Source: an uncultured Mitsuokella sp. (GTDB lineage Bacteria; Bacillota; Negativicutes; Selenomonadales; Selenomonadaceae). Taken from it: DNA of 50,778 bases. Position 1 is the stretch's first letter, and every line of letters starts with the position of its first letter. The notes below the pieces were generated by a model, which had not been told where the DNA came from, did not search any database, and was given only the letters and a program-made list of their open reading frames with translations. Below are positions 1-6,949 of this stretch, piece after piece. The position numbers and the translations under genes are program-made. The DNA is taken from positions 1-50,778 of the forward strand of contig CAMCRT010000008.1 of the NCBI GenBank assembly GCA_945877355.1. The letters run 5' to 3'.

Positions 1-8
1 GCTGAAAG

Positions 9-890
9 ATGTGGAACCGTAATGTAGAGACCTTCCTGGGCTGCGACAAGTCCTTTGAGGAGAGCCGTATCGTGCTCTTCGGCGCAGCCTATGACTCGAC
101 GACCTCCTATCGTCCCGGCACCCGCTTCGCCAGCCGCACCATGCGGGCGGAGTCCTACGGCCTGGAGACATACAGCCCCTATGAGGATCTCGATCTTGAG
201 GACGCGGCTGTCTTCGATGGGGGAGATATCGAGCTGCCCTTCGGGGACACAGAAAAGGCCCTGGACCTTATCGAGGAGCAGGCAAAAAGGATTCTCGAGG
301 CGAAAAAGCTGCCCTTCCTTATCGGCGGCGAGCATCTCGTGACCCTCGGCGCCTTCCGGGCGGCCCTTGAGGCCTATCCGGACCTCTGCATCATCCATTT
401 CGATGCCCACACGGATCTCCGGGATGAGTACCTGTCCGTAAAGCTCTCCCATGCCAGCGTCATCCGGCGGATCTGGGACATCGTGGGGGATGGCCGCATC
501 CATCAGTTCGGCATACGAAGTGGTGAGCGGGCCGAGTGGAAGTGGGCGAGGGAAGGCCACACGCACCTCGTTCCCTTTTCCTTCAGCGGGCTGGAGGAGA
601 CAGTTGCCTCCCTCAAGGGGAGACCTATCTATCTCACCATCGACCTGGACGTGCTTGATCCCGCTTATTTCCCCGGCACCGGCACCCCCGAGGCCGGCGG
701 CGTGACGTTCCTCGATCTCCTGAAGGCTGTCCGCACAGTGATAGGCGGCGCGAACGTCGTCGCCTGCGACATGGTGGAGCTCTCGCCCCCCCTGGATGCC
801 AGCGGCGTCTCCACCGCCGTAGCCCTAAAGCTCCTGCGGGAAATGCTCCTGGCCCTGGAGCGCCCGATTCTCCGTCCTGCCACCGTATGA
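9..890 (+). CDS. speB: Agmatinase (ureohydrolase family)
   Basis: Hydrolyses agmatine to putrescine and urea in the cytoplasm, a step of polyamine synthesis. The 293-residue length is normal for the arginase/agmatinase fold. The binuclear manganese ligands are visible: GGEH with His109, the DAHTD motif (Asp132, His134, Asp136) and the IDLDVLDP motif (Asp212, Asp214). The gene starts 8 bases inside the window, so its ribosome-binding site is barely covered and it probably continues an operon to the left; spermidine synthase is the usual partner, but it cannot be seen here. It is followed by a strong hairpin terminator. Arginase or formimidoglutamase are less likely alternatives. Confidence 0.9.
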   Translation: MWNRNVETFLGCDKSFEESRIVLFGAAYDSTTSYRPGTRFASRTMRAESYGLETYSPYEDLDLEDAAVFDGGDIELPFGDTEKALDLIEEQAKRILEAKKLPFLIGGEHLVTLGAFRAALEAYPDLCIIHFDAHTDLRDEYLSVKLSHASVIRRIWDIVGDGRIHQFGIRSGERAEWKWAREGHTHLVPFSFSGLEETVASLKGRPIYLTIDLDVLDPAYFPGTGTPEAGGVTFLDLLKAVRTVIGGANVVACDMVELSPPLDASGVSTAVALKLLREMLLALERPILRPATV

Positions 891-894
891 CATC

Positions 895-923
895 TTGACG
901 AACTATCGTTTTTCGGTTACAAT
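895..923 (+). promoter_or_regulatory. Sigma-A type promoter for glmS
   Basis: TTGACG at 895-900 and TACAAT at 918-923 are separated by exactly 17 bases, close to consensus. Transcription should begin near 930. That is inside the left arm of the hairpin at 925-962, so promoter and terminator are interlocked. Confidence 0.75.
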
Positions 924-924
924 T

Positions 925-970
925 ATCTAGCATTTGCAAGAGTCTTCTTGCAGGTGCTAGATATTTTTTT
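925..970 (+). terminator. Strong hairpin terminator after speB, overlapping the glmS start point
   Basis: A 17-bp stem (925-941 with 946-962, two G-U pairs, 4-base loop) is followed by A and seven T. It should end transcripts coming from speB. A transcript starting near 930 would lack the lowest five base pairs, which moves the remaining stem away from the T run. Confidence 0.85.
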
Positions 971-1023
971 AAATCCAGAGGAGTTTCCTGCCGTCTGGTG
1001 GTATGAAAAGGAAGCATTTCCTA

Positions 1024-1166
1024 GCGCATGAGCTTCTATGCAAGCTGACGAGGAGAAGGTTGTCGAGATTTCAGCGGATGCCTTCCGGCGGGCCCAGTCG
1101 ATAGGGGTGGAGGAAAACGTCTGCGTGAGCGGGCGGACAAGTCCAGTCCAGGGCGCGGCAGGGAAA
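1024..1166 (+). ncRNA. glmS ribozyme: glmS self-cleaving ribozyme/riboswitch
   Basis: Upstream of glmS, the RNA cleaves itself when glucosamine-6-phosphate binds, lowering glmS mRNA. Signatures seen: an AGCGC start, with predicted cleavage between A1023 and G1024; P1 made by AGCTT/AAGCT with a very short loop; the conserved GACGAGG; the conserved TCGAGATTTC-GCGGATG block around 1066-1081; a CCGG element; a GTGA-loop hairpin near 1121-1136; and a GGCAGGGAA-like 3' end. It is followed within about 10 bases by the glmS ribosome-binding site. The outer boundaries are approximate. Confidence 0.9.
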
Positions 1167-1184
1167 GAACACAGGAGGATTCCT

Positions 1185-3014
1185 ATGTGTGGTATTGTTG
1201 GCTATGTGGGCGATAAGCAGGCGGCTGAGTTCCTTTTGGAGGGGCTCTCGAAGCTGGAGTATCGCGGCTATGACTCGGCGGGCATCGCTGTCTTTGACGG
1301 CAAGAACATCCGCGTCGAGAAGAGCGTCGGTCGTCTGGCGGCCCTCCGGGACAAGATCAAGGACAACATGCCTGTCGGCACCATCGGCATCGGTCATACC
1401 CGCTGGGCGACCCATGGGCGTCCGTCGGATCGCAATGCCCATCCCCATACGGACTGCTCGGGGGACTTCGTCGTCGTTCACAATGGCATCATCGAGAACT
1501 ACCTTCCGCTGAAGGAAGAGCTCATCGAGGCAGGTCATGACTTCAAGAGCGAGACGGATACCGAGGTCGTGGCCCATCTTCTCGAAGAGGTCTACAACGG
1601 CGACTTTGTGGCCTCCGTCCGGGAAGTGCTGCGCCGTATCGAGGGCTCCTATTCCCTCGTATTCATGAGCAAGAAGCATCCGGATATGCTCATCTGCACG
1701 AAGCAGGACAACCCGCTCGTCATCGGCATCGGGGAGGGGGAGAACTTCATCGCCTCCGATATCCCTGCCATCATCTCCCGCACCCGTCGCACCTACATCA
1801 TGAATGACGGCGAGCTGGCTGTGGTGACGAAGGACGCCATCAAGATCACGAATCGTGCCGGCGAGCCTGTGACGAAGAAGGTCTTCGAGGTCAACTGGAA
1901 TGCGGAGGCTGCGGAAAAGGGCGGCTACGAGCACTTCATGCTCAAGGAGATCCACGAGCAGCCGAAGGCTGTCCGGGACACCATGAGCCAGCGCATCGCG
2001 AAGGACGGGAAATCCATCGTCATGGATGAGCTCAAGTGGGATGCGGCATATCTCAATTCCTTCCGCAAGGTGCATATCGTCGCCTGCGGCACGGCGTATC
2101 ATGCGGGCCTCGTTGGCAAGTTCTACATCGAGCGCCTCGCCCGCATTCCGGTGGAGGTGGATGTGGCCTCCGAGTTCCGCTATCGCCAGCCCATCGTGGA
2201 CGAGTCCACGCTCCTCATCGTCGTCTCCCAGTCCGGCGAGACGAGCGATACGCTGGCAGCTCTGAAGGAGTCAAAGCGTCTCGGAGCAAGGACCCTGGCT
2301 CTCACGAATGTGGTGGGCTCCTCCATCGCCCGGGAGGCGGATCAGGTGCTCTACACTTGGGCAGGCCCGGAGATCGCCGTTGCCTCTACGAAGGCGTACA
2401 CGACCCAGATCATCCTGTTCTTCATGCTGGCCCTCTACATGGCAGAGCTCAAGGGCAGCCAGAGCCCGGAGACGGTGGCGTCCCTCATCGCGAAGCTCAA
2501 GGAGATCCCGGCTCAGATCGGCGAGACCCTCTCCGATGTGGAGCCCATCAAGACCTTTGCAAAGCAGTACGGCTTCAATGAGGACGTGTTCTACATCGGC
2601 CGCTCCCTGGACTACGAGGTGGCCCTCGAGGGCGCTCTGAAGCTCAAGGAGATTTCCTACATCCACGCAGAGGCCTACGCCGCTGGCGAGCTGAAGCACG
2701 GCACCCTCGCCCTCATTGTGGAGGGTGTCCCTGTCATCGCCCTTGCCACCCAGAAGAGCGTCTATGAGAAGACCCTCTCCAACATCAAGGAGGTCAAGGC
2801 TCGCGATGCTGTCGTCATCGGCATCGCTCCTGAGGGCAATACGGATCTCGCGAAGTACGTGGATCATGTCATCTTCGTCCCCGATACGGATGAGCTCCTC
2901 ATCCCGATCCTCACCGTCGTGCCTTTGCAGCTCCTTGCCTACTACGCCGCCATCACCCGCGGCTGCGATGTGGACAAGCCCCGCAACTTGGCAAAGTCTG
3001 TCACGGTGGAATAA
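1185..3014 (+). CDS. glmS: Glutamine-fructose-6-phosphate aminotransferase
   Basis: Makes glucosamine-6-phosphate from fructose-6-phosphate and glutamine, the first committed step toward UDP-GlcNAc for peptidoglycan and envelope sugars. The ATG at 1185 is chosen because it follows AGGAGG (1173-1178) and leaves the catalytic cysteine as residue 2 (MCGIVGYVG), as the class II glutamine amidotransferase mechanism requires. The open frame continues upstream through the ribozyme and is not coding there. The product has 609 residues, the usual length: an N-terminal glutaminase domain followed by two SIS isomerase domains (SQSGET and the C-terminal KSVTVE end). It is controlled by the ribozyme and followed by a strong terminator. 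Confidence 0.97.
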   Translation: MCGIVGYVGDKQAAEFLLEGLSKLEYRGYDSAGIAVFDGKNIRVEKSVGRLAALRDKIKDNMPVGTIGIGHTRWATHGRPSDRNAHPHTDCSGDFVVVHNGIIENYLPLKEELIEAGHDFKSETDTEVVAHLLEEVYNGDFVASVREVLRRIEGSYSLVFMSKKHPDMLICTKQDNPLVIGIGEGENFIASDIPAIISRTRRTYIMNDGELAVVTKDAIKITNRAGEPVTKKVFEVNWNAEAAEKGGYEHFMLKEIHEQPKAVRDTMSQRIAKDGKSIVMDELKWDAAYLNSFRKVHIVACGTAYHAGLVGKFYIERLARIPVEVDVASEFRYRQPIVDESTLLIVVSQSGETSDTLAALKESKRLGARTLALTNVVGSSIAREADQVLYTWAGPEIAVASTKAYTTQIILFFMLALYMAELKGSQSPETVASLIAKLKEIPAQIGETLSDVEPIKTFAKQYGFNEDVFYIGRSLDYEVALEGALKLKEISYIHAEAYAAGELKHGTLALIVEGVPVIALATQKSVYEKTLSNIKEVKARDAVVIGIAPEGNTDLAKYVDHVIFVPDTDELLIPILTVVPLQLLAYYAAITRGCDVDKPRNLAKSVTVE

Positions 3015-3029
3015 GTCTGACGCATTTCG

Positions 3030-3065
3030 GAAAGACCGCAGAAAATTTCTGTGGTCTTTCTTTTT
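3030..3065 (+). terminator. Rho-independent terminator after glmS
   Basis: A 14-bp stem (3030-3043 with 3047-3060, one G-U pair) with a 3-base loop is followed by five T. It lies 15 bases after the glmS stop. Confidence 0.9.
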
Positions 3066-3204
3066 GCGAAAAGGATTTTCTGGATTCATGTAGAATAGGA
3101 AAAGTATGAGCTCCATTTCAGGGGTTTCTGCATTCGGATTTTCAGGCTATCAAGCCGTAGGATTTTATTTGCTGCATTCTGATTGTTTGAAAGGATTGTT
3201 GCAC

Positions 3205-3831
3205 GTGGCAGAGGAAAAGTATAAGTTTACAGAGGACTACTACACGGGGATTCCCTTCATCGATGAGGAGCATCGCCATCTTTTCGAGCTTGCCAATGAG
3301 GCCTACGACACCATGAAGGATGAGTTCATGGTGGACAAGTACGACAAGATCGTGGAGCTCATCGAGGAGCTCAGCGACTACACGAAGACCCACTTCGCCC
3401 ACGAAGAGGAGTACATGAAGAGCATCAACTTCCAGTATTTCTGGAGCGAGCTCCGGGCCCATAAGATGTTCGTGGCAAAGATGGATTCCTATGACCTCTC
3501 CCAGATCGACCAGAGCCAGGACCAGGCCATCCTCGACCTTCTCGACTTCCTGACGAAGTGGCTCACCGTCCACATCAAGGGCGCAGACCACCGCATCGGC
3601 GAGGCGACGAAGAAGCTGGAGGCTGCAGGCGATAAGAATGCGCTCAATGCCGGAAAAATCCAGGCAGCGGCAGATAAAAAGGCTGGGGCCGGCAAAAAGG
3701 ATGCAGCCGAAAGGAAAGAGGCGGCCGACAAAAAGAATGCAGCCAATACTGAAGCTGCAGCAGACAAAAAGCCTGCGCCGGAAAAAAAGGACGCGGCAGA
3801 AAAAAAGGATGCAAAGCCGAAGAAGGCTTGA
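3205..3831 (+). CDS. Bacteriohemerythrin with Lys/Ala-rich C-terminal tail
   Basis: A cytoplasmic di-iron hemerythrin-fold protein, a family that binds or senses oxygen. With the GTG start at 3205 (AAAGGA about 9 bases upstream) the protein has 208 residues and begins just ahead of the fold, as family members do. An ATG at 3106 in the same frame would add 33 residues without homology to the fold and remains possible. Ligand motifs seen: His23, His63 with Glu67, His86, His123 and Asp128. The position of the usual first His in HxxxH is Glu82. Residues from about 138 to the end are low-complexity, rich in Lys, Ala and Asp with AADKK-like repeats, resembling histone H1-type tails. The gene is monocistronic, between two terminators. 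Confidence 0.85.
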   Translation: MAEEKYKFTEDYYTGIPFIDEEHRHLFELANEAYDTMKDEFMVDKYDKIVELIEELSDYTKTHFAHEEEYMKSINFQYFWSELRAHKMFVAKMDSYDLSQIDQSQDQAILDLLDFLTKWLTVHIKGADHRIGEATKKLEAAGDKNALNAGKIQAAADKKAGAGKKDAAERKEAADKKNAANTEAAADKKPAPEKKDAAEKKDAKPKKA

Positions 3832-3850
3832 ATGTGGCGTGAATGTGATA

Positions 3851-3880
3851 AAAGAACCGAGCATATCGGTTCTTTTTTTT
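3851..3880 (+). terminator. Rho-independent terminator after the hemerythrin gene
   Basis: A perfect 10-bp stem (3851-3860 with 3866-3875), 5-base loop, then a run of T to 3880. Confidence 0.9.
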
Positions 3881-3892
3881 CGCCCGCGCCTA

Positions 3893-3901
3893 TGCTATAA
3901 T
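3893..3901 (+). promoter_or_regulatory. Extended -10 promoter for guaA
   Basis: TGC-TATAAT forms a perfect extended -10. No good -35 is visible because the terminator T-run occupies that place. The start point would be near 3908. Confidence 0.6.
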
Positions 3902-3977
3902 GATATGAGGAAATTTCATGATTCGTGGAAATGGTTGCAGGAGCAGCGTTTCCCAGCATTTACAGGAGGAACCTCTT

Positions 3978-5537
3978 TTGACTAGGCCAGCAAACGAAGT
4001 GATTCTCGTCTTGGATTTCGGTGGGCAGTACAATCAGCTCATCGCGCGTCGCGTGCGCGAGAACCACGTATACTGTGAGGTGCGCCCTCATACCTTCTCC
4101 CTGGACCGTATCCGCGAGATGAAGCCGAAGGGAATCATTCTGACGGGCGGCCCCAATAGCGTCTATACGGACGACGCTGTTCTCGCGCCGGAGGAGCTTT
4201 TCCGGCTGGGCATCCCGGTGCTTGGCATCTGCTACGGCTCCCAGCTCATGGCCCATATCCTTGGCGGCAAGGTGGAGCGGGCCGATACGAGCGAGTACGG
4301 CAAGACGGATGTGAACCTCACGGCAGAGGGGAAGTCCTCCGAGCTCTTCACGGATGTTCCGGAGCAGAATATCTGCTGGATGAGCCATACGGATCTCATC
4401 GCCCAGGTGCCGGCAGGCTTCCGCATCACGGCTACGACGCCTGTCTGCCCGGTGGCAGCCATGGAGGATGCCTCGCGCAATCTCTATGCGACTCAGTTCC
4501 ATCCGGAGGTCATGCACACCCAGCATGGTCGCCAGATGCTCAAGAACTTCATCTACAATGTCTGCCATTGCACGGGAGATTGGCAGATGGACTCCTTCGT
4601 GGAAAAGTCCATCCAGGAGCTCCGGGCGAAAATCGGCGATGGCAAGGTGCTTTGCGCCCTCTCCGGCGGTGTGGACTCCGCCGTGGCGGCCGTCCTCCTC
4701 TCTAAGGCGGTGGGCAGGCAGCTCACCTGCGTCTTTGTGGATCACGGCCTCTTGCGCCGCCACGAGGGCGACGAAGTGGAGGCCGTCTTCGGCGCGAAGA
4801 GCAAGTATGAGCTGAACTTCATCCGGGTCAATGCAAAGCAGCGCTTCTACGGGCGCCTTGCGGGCATCACAGATCCGGAGCAGAAGCGTAAGATCATCGG
4901 CGAGGAGTTCATCCGGGTCTTCGAGGAGGAGTCGAAGAAGATCGGAAAGGTGGACTTCCTCGTGCAGGGCACCATATACCCGGATGTCATTGAGAGTGGT
5001 CTCGGCAACTCCGCCGTCATCAAGAGCCACCACAATGTGGGCGGCCTGCCGGACTATGTGGACTTCAAGGAAATCATCGAGCCCCTGCGCCTCCTCTTCA
5101 AGGACGAGGTCCGGGCTGCCGGCCGGGAACTTGGCCTTCCTGAAAACATCGTCAACCGTCAGCCCTTCCCGGGCCCGGGCCTTGGCATCCGCATCATCGG
5201 CGAGGTCACGGAGGAGAAGGTCCAGATCCTGAAGGAAGCGGACTTCATCTATCGGGACGAGCTCAAGAAGGCGGGCATCGCAAAGGACTTGGGCCAGTAC
5301 TTCGCAGCCCTCACGAATATGCGCAGCGTCGGCGTCATGGGGGATGGCCGCACCTACGACTATGCCATTGCCCTTCGCGCTGTCAAGACGAATGACTTCA
5401 TGACGGCGGAGAGCGCCCAGCTTCCCTGGGAGATTCTCCAGAAGGTCACGAGCCGCATCGTCAACGAGGTCAAGGGCGTGAACCGCGTGCTCTACGATTG
5501 CACGGGCAAGCCGCCGGCAACCATCGAGTTTGAATAA
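3978..5537 (+). CDS. guaA: GMP synthase (glutamine-hydrolysing)
   Basis: Amidates XMP to GMP, the last step of guanine nucleotide synthesis. A class I glutamine amidotransferase domain comes first (GICYGSQ nucleophile loop, FHPEV with the catalytic His). The ATP pyrophosphatase domain follows (SGGVDS P-loop), then the C-terminal dimerisation domain ending in KPPATIEFE. The TTG start at 3978 is chosen because AGGAGGA (3964-3970) sits 7 bases before it and the protein then begins like other GuaA proteins (519 residues). An in-frame ATG at 3918, with GAGG 7 bases upstream, would add 20 residues and cannot be excluded. No purine riboswitch was seen in the short leader. Confidence 0.95.
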   Translation: MTRPANEVILVLDFGGQYNQLIARRVRENHVYCEVRPHTFSLDRIREMKPKGIILTGGPNSVYTDDAVLAPEELFRLGIPVLGICYGSQLMAHILGGKVERADTSEYGKTDVNLTAEGKSSELFTDVPEQNICWMSHTDLIAQVPAGFRITATTPVCPVAAMEDASRNLYATQFHPEVMHTQHGRQMLKNFIYNVCHCTGDWQMDSFVEKSIQELRAKIGDGKVLCALSGGVDSAVAAVLLSKAVGRQLTCVFVDHGLLRRHEGDEVEAVFGAKSKYELNFIRVNAKQRFYGRLAGITDPEQKRKIIGEEFIRVFEEESKKIGKVDFLVQGTIYPDVIESGLGNSAVIKSHHNVGGLPDYVDFKEIIEPLRLLFKDEVRAAGRELGLPENIVNRQPFPGPGLGIRIIGEVTEEKVQILKEADFIYRDELKKAGIAKDLGQYFAALTNMRSVGVMGDGRTYDYAIALRAVKTNDFMTAESAQLPWEILQKVTSRIVNEVKGVNRVLYDCTGKPPATIEFE

Positions 5538-5547
5538 GCAGGGGATT

Positions 5548-5755
5548 TGCTCCTGGTGGGGCATACTGCAGACAGAATAGGCAGGTGAGGAAGATGGACG
5601 ACCACCCGAGTTTGTGGAATAGAAGAGTAGAGCAAGTGTATTCTTACGGGGAGGCCCGTCTGTCTTTCTAAGAAAAGACTCCTCTCCGTGCTGCGAGAAA
5701 GTCAGCCCTTTCCGCAAAAGGGTGGCTTTTCGGCGCATCAATCGAGGAGTCTTTT
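5548..5755 (+). promoter_or_regulatory. Structured leader of corA with SD-sequestering helix and competing helix
   Basis: This 218-base gap between guaA and corA is dense in pairings. A 6-bp hairpin lies at 5548-5563. A long-range stem joins 5570-5576 to 5659-5665, with GGC 5580-5582 opposite GCC 5654-5656. A hairpin pairs 5623-5629 with 5639-5645. A perfect 12-bp helix joins 5673-5684 to 5744-5755 and buries the corA ribosome-binding site GAGGAG right up to the start codon. Inside it lies a hairpin (5692-5737, with CCCTTT/AAAGGG at its tip). The left arm of the sequestering helix can instead pair upstream: 5647-5654 with 5681-5688, 8 bp with one G-U. These two folds exclude each other. The leader does not match the M-box, yybP-ykoY or NiCo consensus as I know them. 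Confidence 0.7.
5594..5671 (+). CDS. Putative 25-residue leader peptide of corA
   Basis: A short open frame starts at ATG 5594 behind AGGTGAGG (5583-5590) and ends at TAA 5669-5671, only one base before the arm (5673-5684) that sequesters the corA ribosome-binding site. The peptide begins MDDHPSLW and ends EARLSF. A ribosome finishing here would cover both the competing upstream arm and part of the sequestering arm, so translating this frame could set which RNA fold forms. The acidic-plus-proline beginning recalls the MgtL leader peptide of Salmonella, whose similar N-terminus destabilises ribosomes at low magnesium. That parallel is inference; there is no homology. Confidence 0.5.
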   Translation: MDDHPSLWNRRVEQVYSYGEARLSF

Positions 5756-6709
5756 ATGCTGCAAATTTTTAAGTCCCTGGAGTCCGGTCCGCTGCAGGAG
5801 CTATCCCTAAAGACGCTGGAAAAGGGTGCCTGGATCAATATCGTCGATCCGACTCCCTACGAGCTCAAGGTCATCAGCAACCTCACGGAGGTTGACCCGG
5901 ACTTCCTTCGTTCCGCCTTGGATGATGAGGAGCGATCCCACACGGATGTGGAGGAGAACTCCGTCATGGTCCTGACGAATGTGCCGGTCTACCGGGGGGA
6001 GGACAGCTACGATGCGCTGCCTCTCGCCATCATCGTGACGGCGGACTACATCATCACTGTCTGTCTGGAGGAAACGCCCGTCATCACAGAGTTCAACGAG
6101 CGCACGTCAAGGCTTTTTCGCACCTTCAAGCGGACGCGGTTCCTCTTCCAGATCCTCTACAAGTCCGCCACCTACTTCCTGCGGTATCTGCGCCAGATCT
6201 CAAAACTGTCGGACGAAATCGAGGACCAGCTCCGCAACGATATGAAGAACAGCGAGATTCTGCGCCTCCTGGAGCTCCAGAAGGGCCTCACGTACTTCAA
6301 TGCAGCGCTCCGGTCCAATGGCGCCGTGCTGGACAAGCTCCTGCGCATGCGCACGAATGCCCAGATTACGCCGCTCCTCAAGGCCTATGAGGAGGATGAG
6401 GACCTTCTCGAAGACGTCATCATCGAGAACAAGCAGGCGCGGGAAATGGTGGAGATGTACAGCACGATTCTATCCCGCATGGCGGATACCTTCTCCTCCA
6501 TCATCTCCAATAACTTAAACCTCGTGATGAAGTTCCTGGCGGCCATGACGATTATCCTCGCCATCCCCACGGTGGTGTCCAGCTTCTTCGGCATGAATGT
6601 GCCGGTGCCCTTCGCCGAGAGCGCCCATGGCTTTCTCTATGTCATGATCATCGCTTTCTCCATCAGCGGCGTCATCGCCTATGTGCTGTGGAATCGCGAT
6701 ATGTTCTAA
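5756..6709 (+). CDS. corA: CorA-family magnesium (divalent cation) transporter
   Basis: Inner-membrane pentameric channel for Mg2+ uptake (some homologues carry Co2+ or Ni2+). The 317-residue protein has the long cytoplasmic N-terminal domain and coiled stalk. It ends with two transmembrane helices separated by the signature GMN at 279-281, in SFFGMNVPVPF. The second helix runs to a short charged tail (WNRDMF). The start at 5756 follows GAGGAG, which is fully buried in the leader helix described above, so translation is probably controlled. A small unknown gene follows 15 bases downstream. Confidence 0.93.
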   Translation: MLQIFKSLESGPLQELSLKTLEKGAWINIVDPTPYELKVISNLTEVDPDFLRSALDDEERSHTDVEENSVMVLTNVPVYRGEDSYDALPLAIIVTADYIITVCLEETPVITEFNERTSRLFRTFKRTRFLFQILYKSATYFLRYLRQISKLSDEIEDQLRNDMKNSEILRLLELQKGLTYFNAALRSNGAVLDKLLRMRTNAQITPLLKAYEEDEDLLEDVIIENKQAREMVEMYSTILSRMADTFSSIISNNLNLVMKFLAAMTIILAIPTVVSSFFGMNVPVPFAESAHGFLYVMIIAFSISGVIAYVLWNRDMF

Positions 6710-6724
6710 TCCCCTGGAGGTCCT

Positions 6725-6949
6725 ATGATTGCAGAGTCCCATCTGAAGGCCGGTGTGATATACGGCGACAATGAAAATGGGGAGTACGTCTACATGCCCG
6801 CCAGTGAGGTGGGCGTAAAAAATCCCGTCTGCGTGTATGAGGCAGACGGGCTGCGGGATGATGTGGATATGAAGGAGGCGCTCCGCCTCATCCGGGTGCG
6901 GAGCCTGAAGCCCACGAAGCATCCTCTGTGGGGCGAGAGCTCCTGCTAG
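6725..6949 (+). CDS. Small hypothetical protein downstream of corA
   Basis: 74 residues, no recognised family, acidic-to-neutral and apparently soluble with no membrane segment. The ATG at 6725 has GGAGG 4 bases upstream and lies 15 bases after corA, so co-transcription is likely. Its last four bases overlap the end of the convergent phosphoesterase gene. A perfect 9-bp hairpin (6824-6832 with 6842-6850) lies inside the frame. Read on the minus strand it is followed by six T, so it looks like the terminator of the opposing gene. That dual use of the DNA lowers confidence that the frame is a true gene. Confidence 0.5.
   Translation: MIAESHLKAGVIYGDNENGEYVYMPASEVGVKNPVCVYEADGLRDDVDMKEALRLIRVRSLKPTKHPLWGESSC
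6817..6850 (-). terminator. Minus-strand terminator for the metallophosphoesterase gene
   Basis: On the minus strand a perfect 9-bp stem (GC-rich, loop of 9) is followed by A and six T. It lies about 95 bases past the phosphoesterase stop and within the opposing small ORF. Confidence 0.75.

Noticed and set aside
3901-3977. Guanine or other purine riboswitch before guaA
   Set aside because: The leader is only about 70 bases and lacks the conserved purine-aptamer loops.
3960-5741. Long open frame on the minus strand opposite guaA, and similar long antisense frames opposite glyS (10538-12583, plus) and addB (21180-23216)
   Set aside because: They mirror clear conserved genes in a GC-rich genome with biased third positions, carry no recognisable domains and lack good ribosome-binding sites.
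5548-5755. M-box (magnesium) riboswitch before corA
   Set aside because: Only AGGTGAGG resembles the M-box start; the conserved GCTGCTGCC, GACGCCAATGGG and GCTAAAGCTC blocks are absent. AGGTGAGG is better explained as the ribosome-binding site of the leader ORF.
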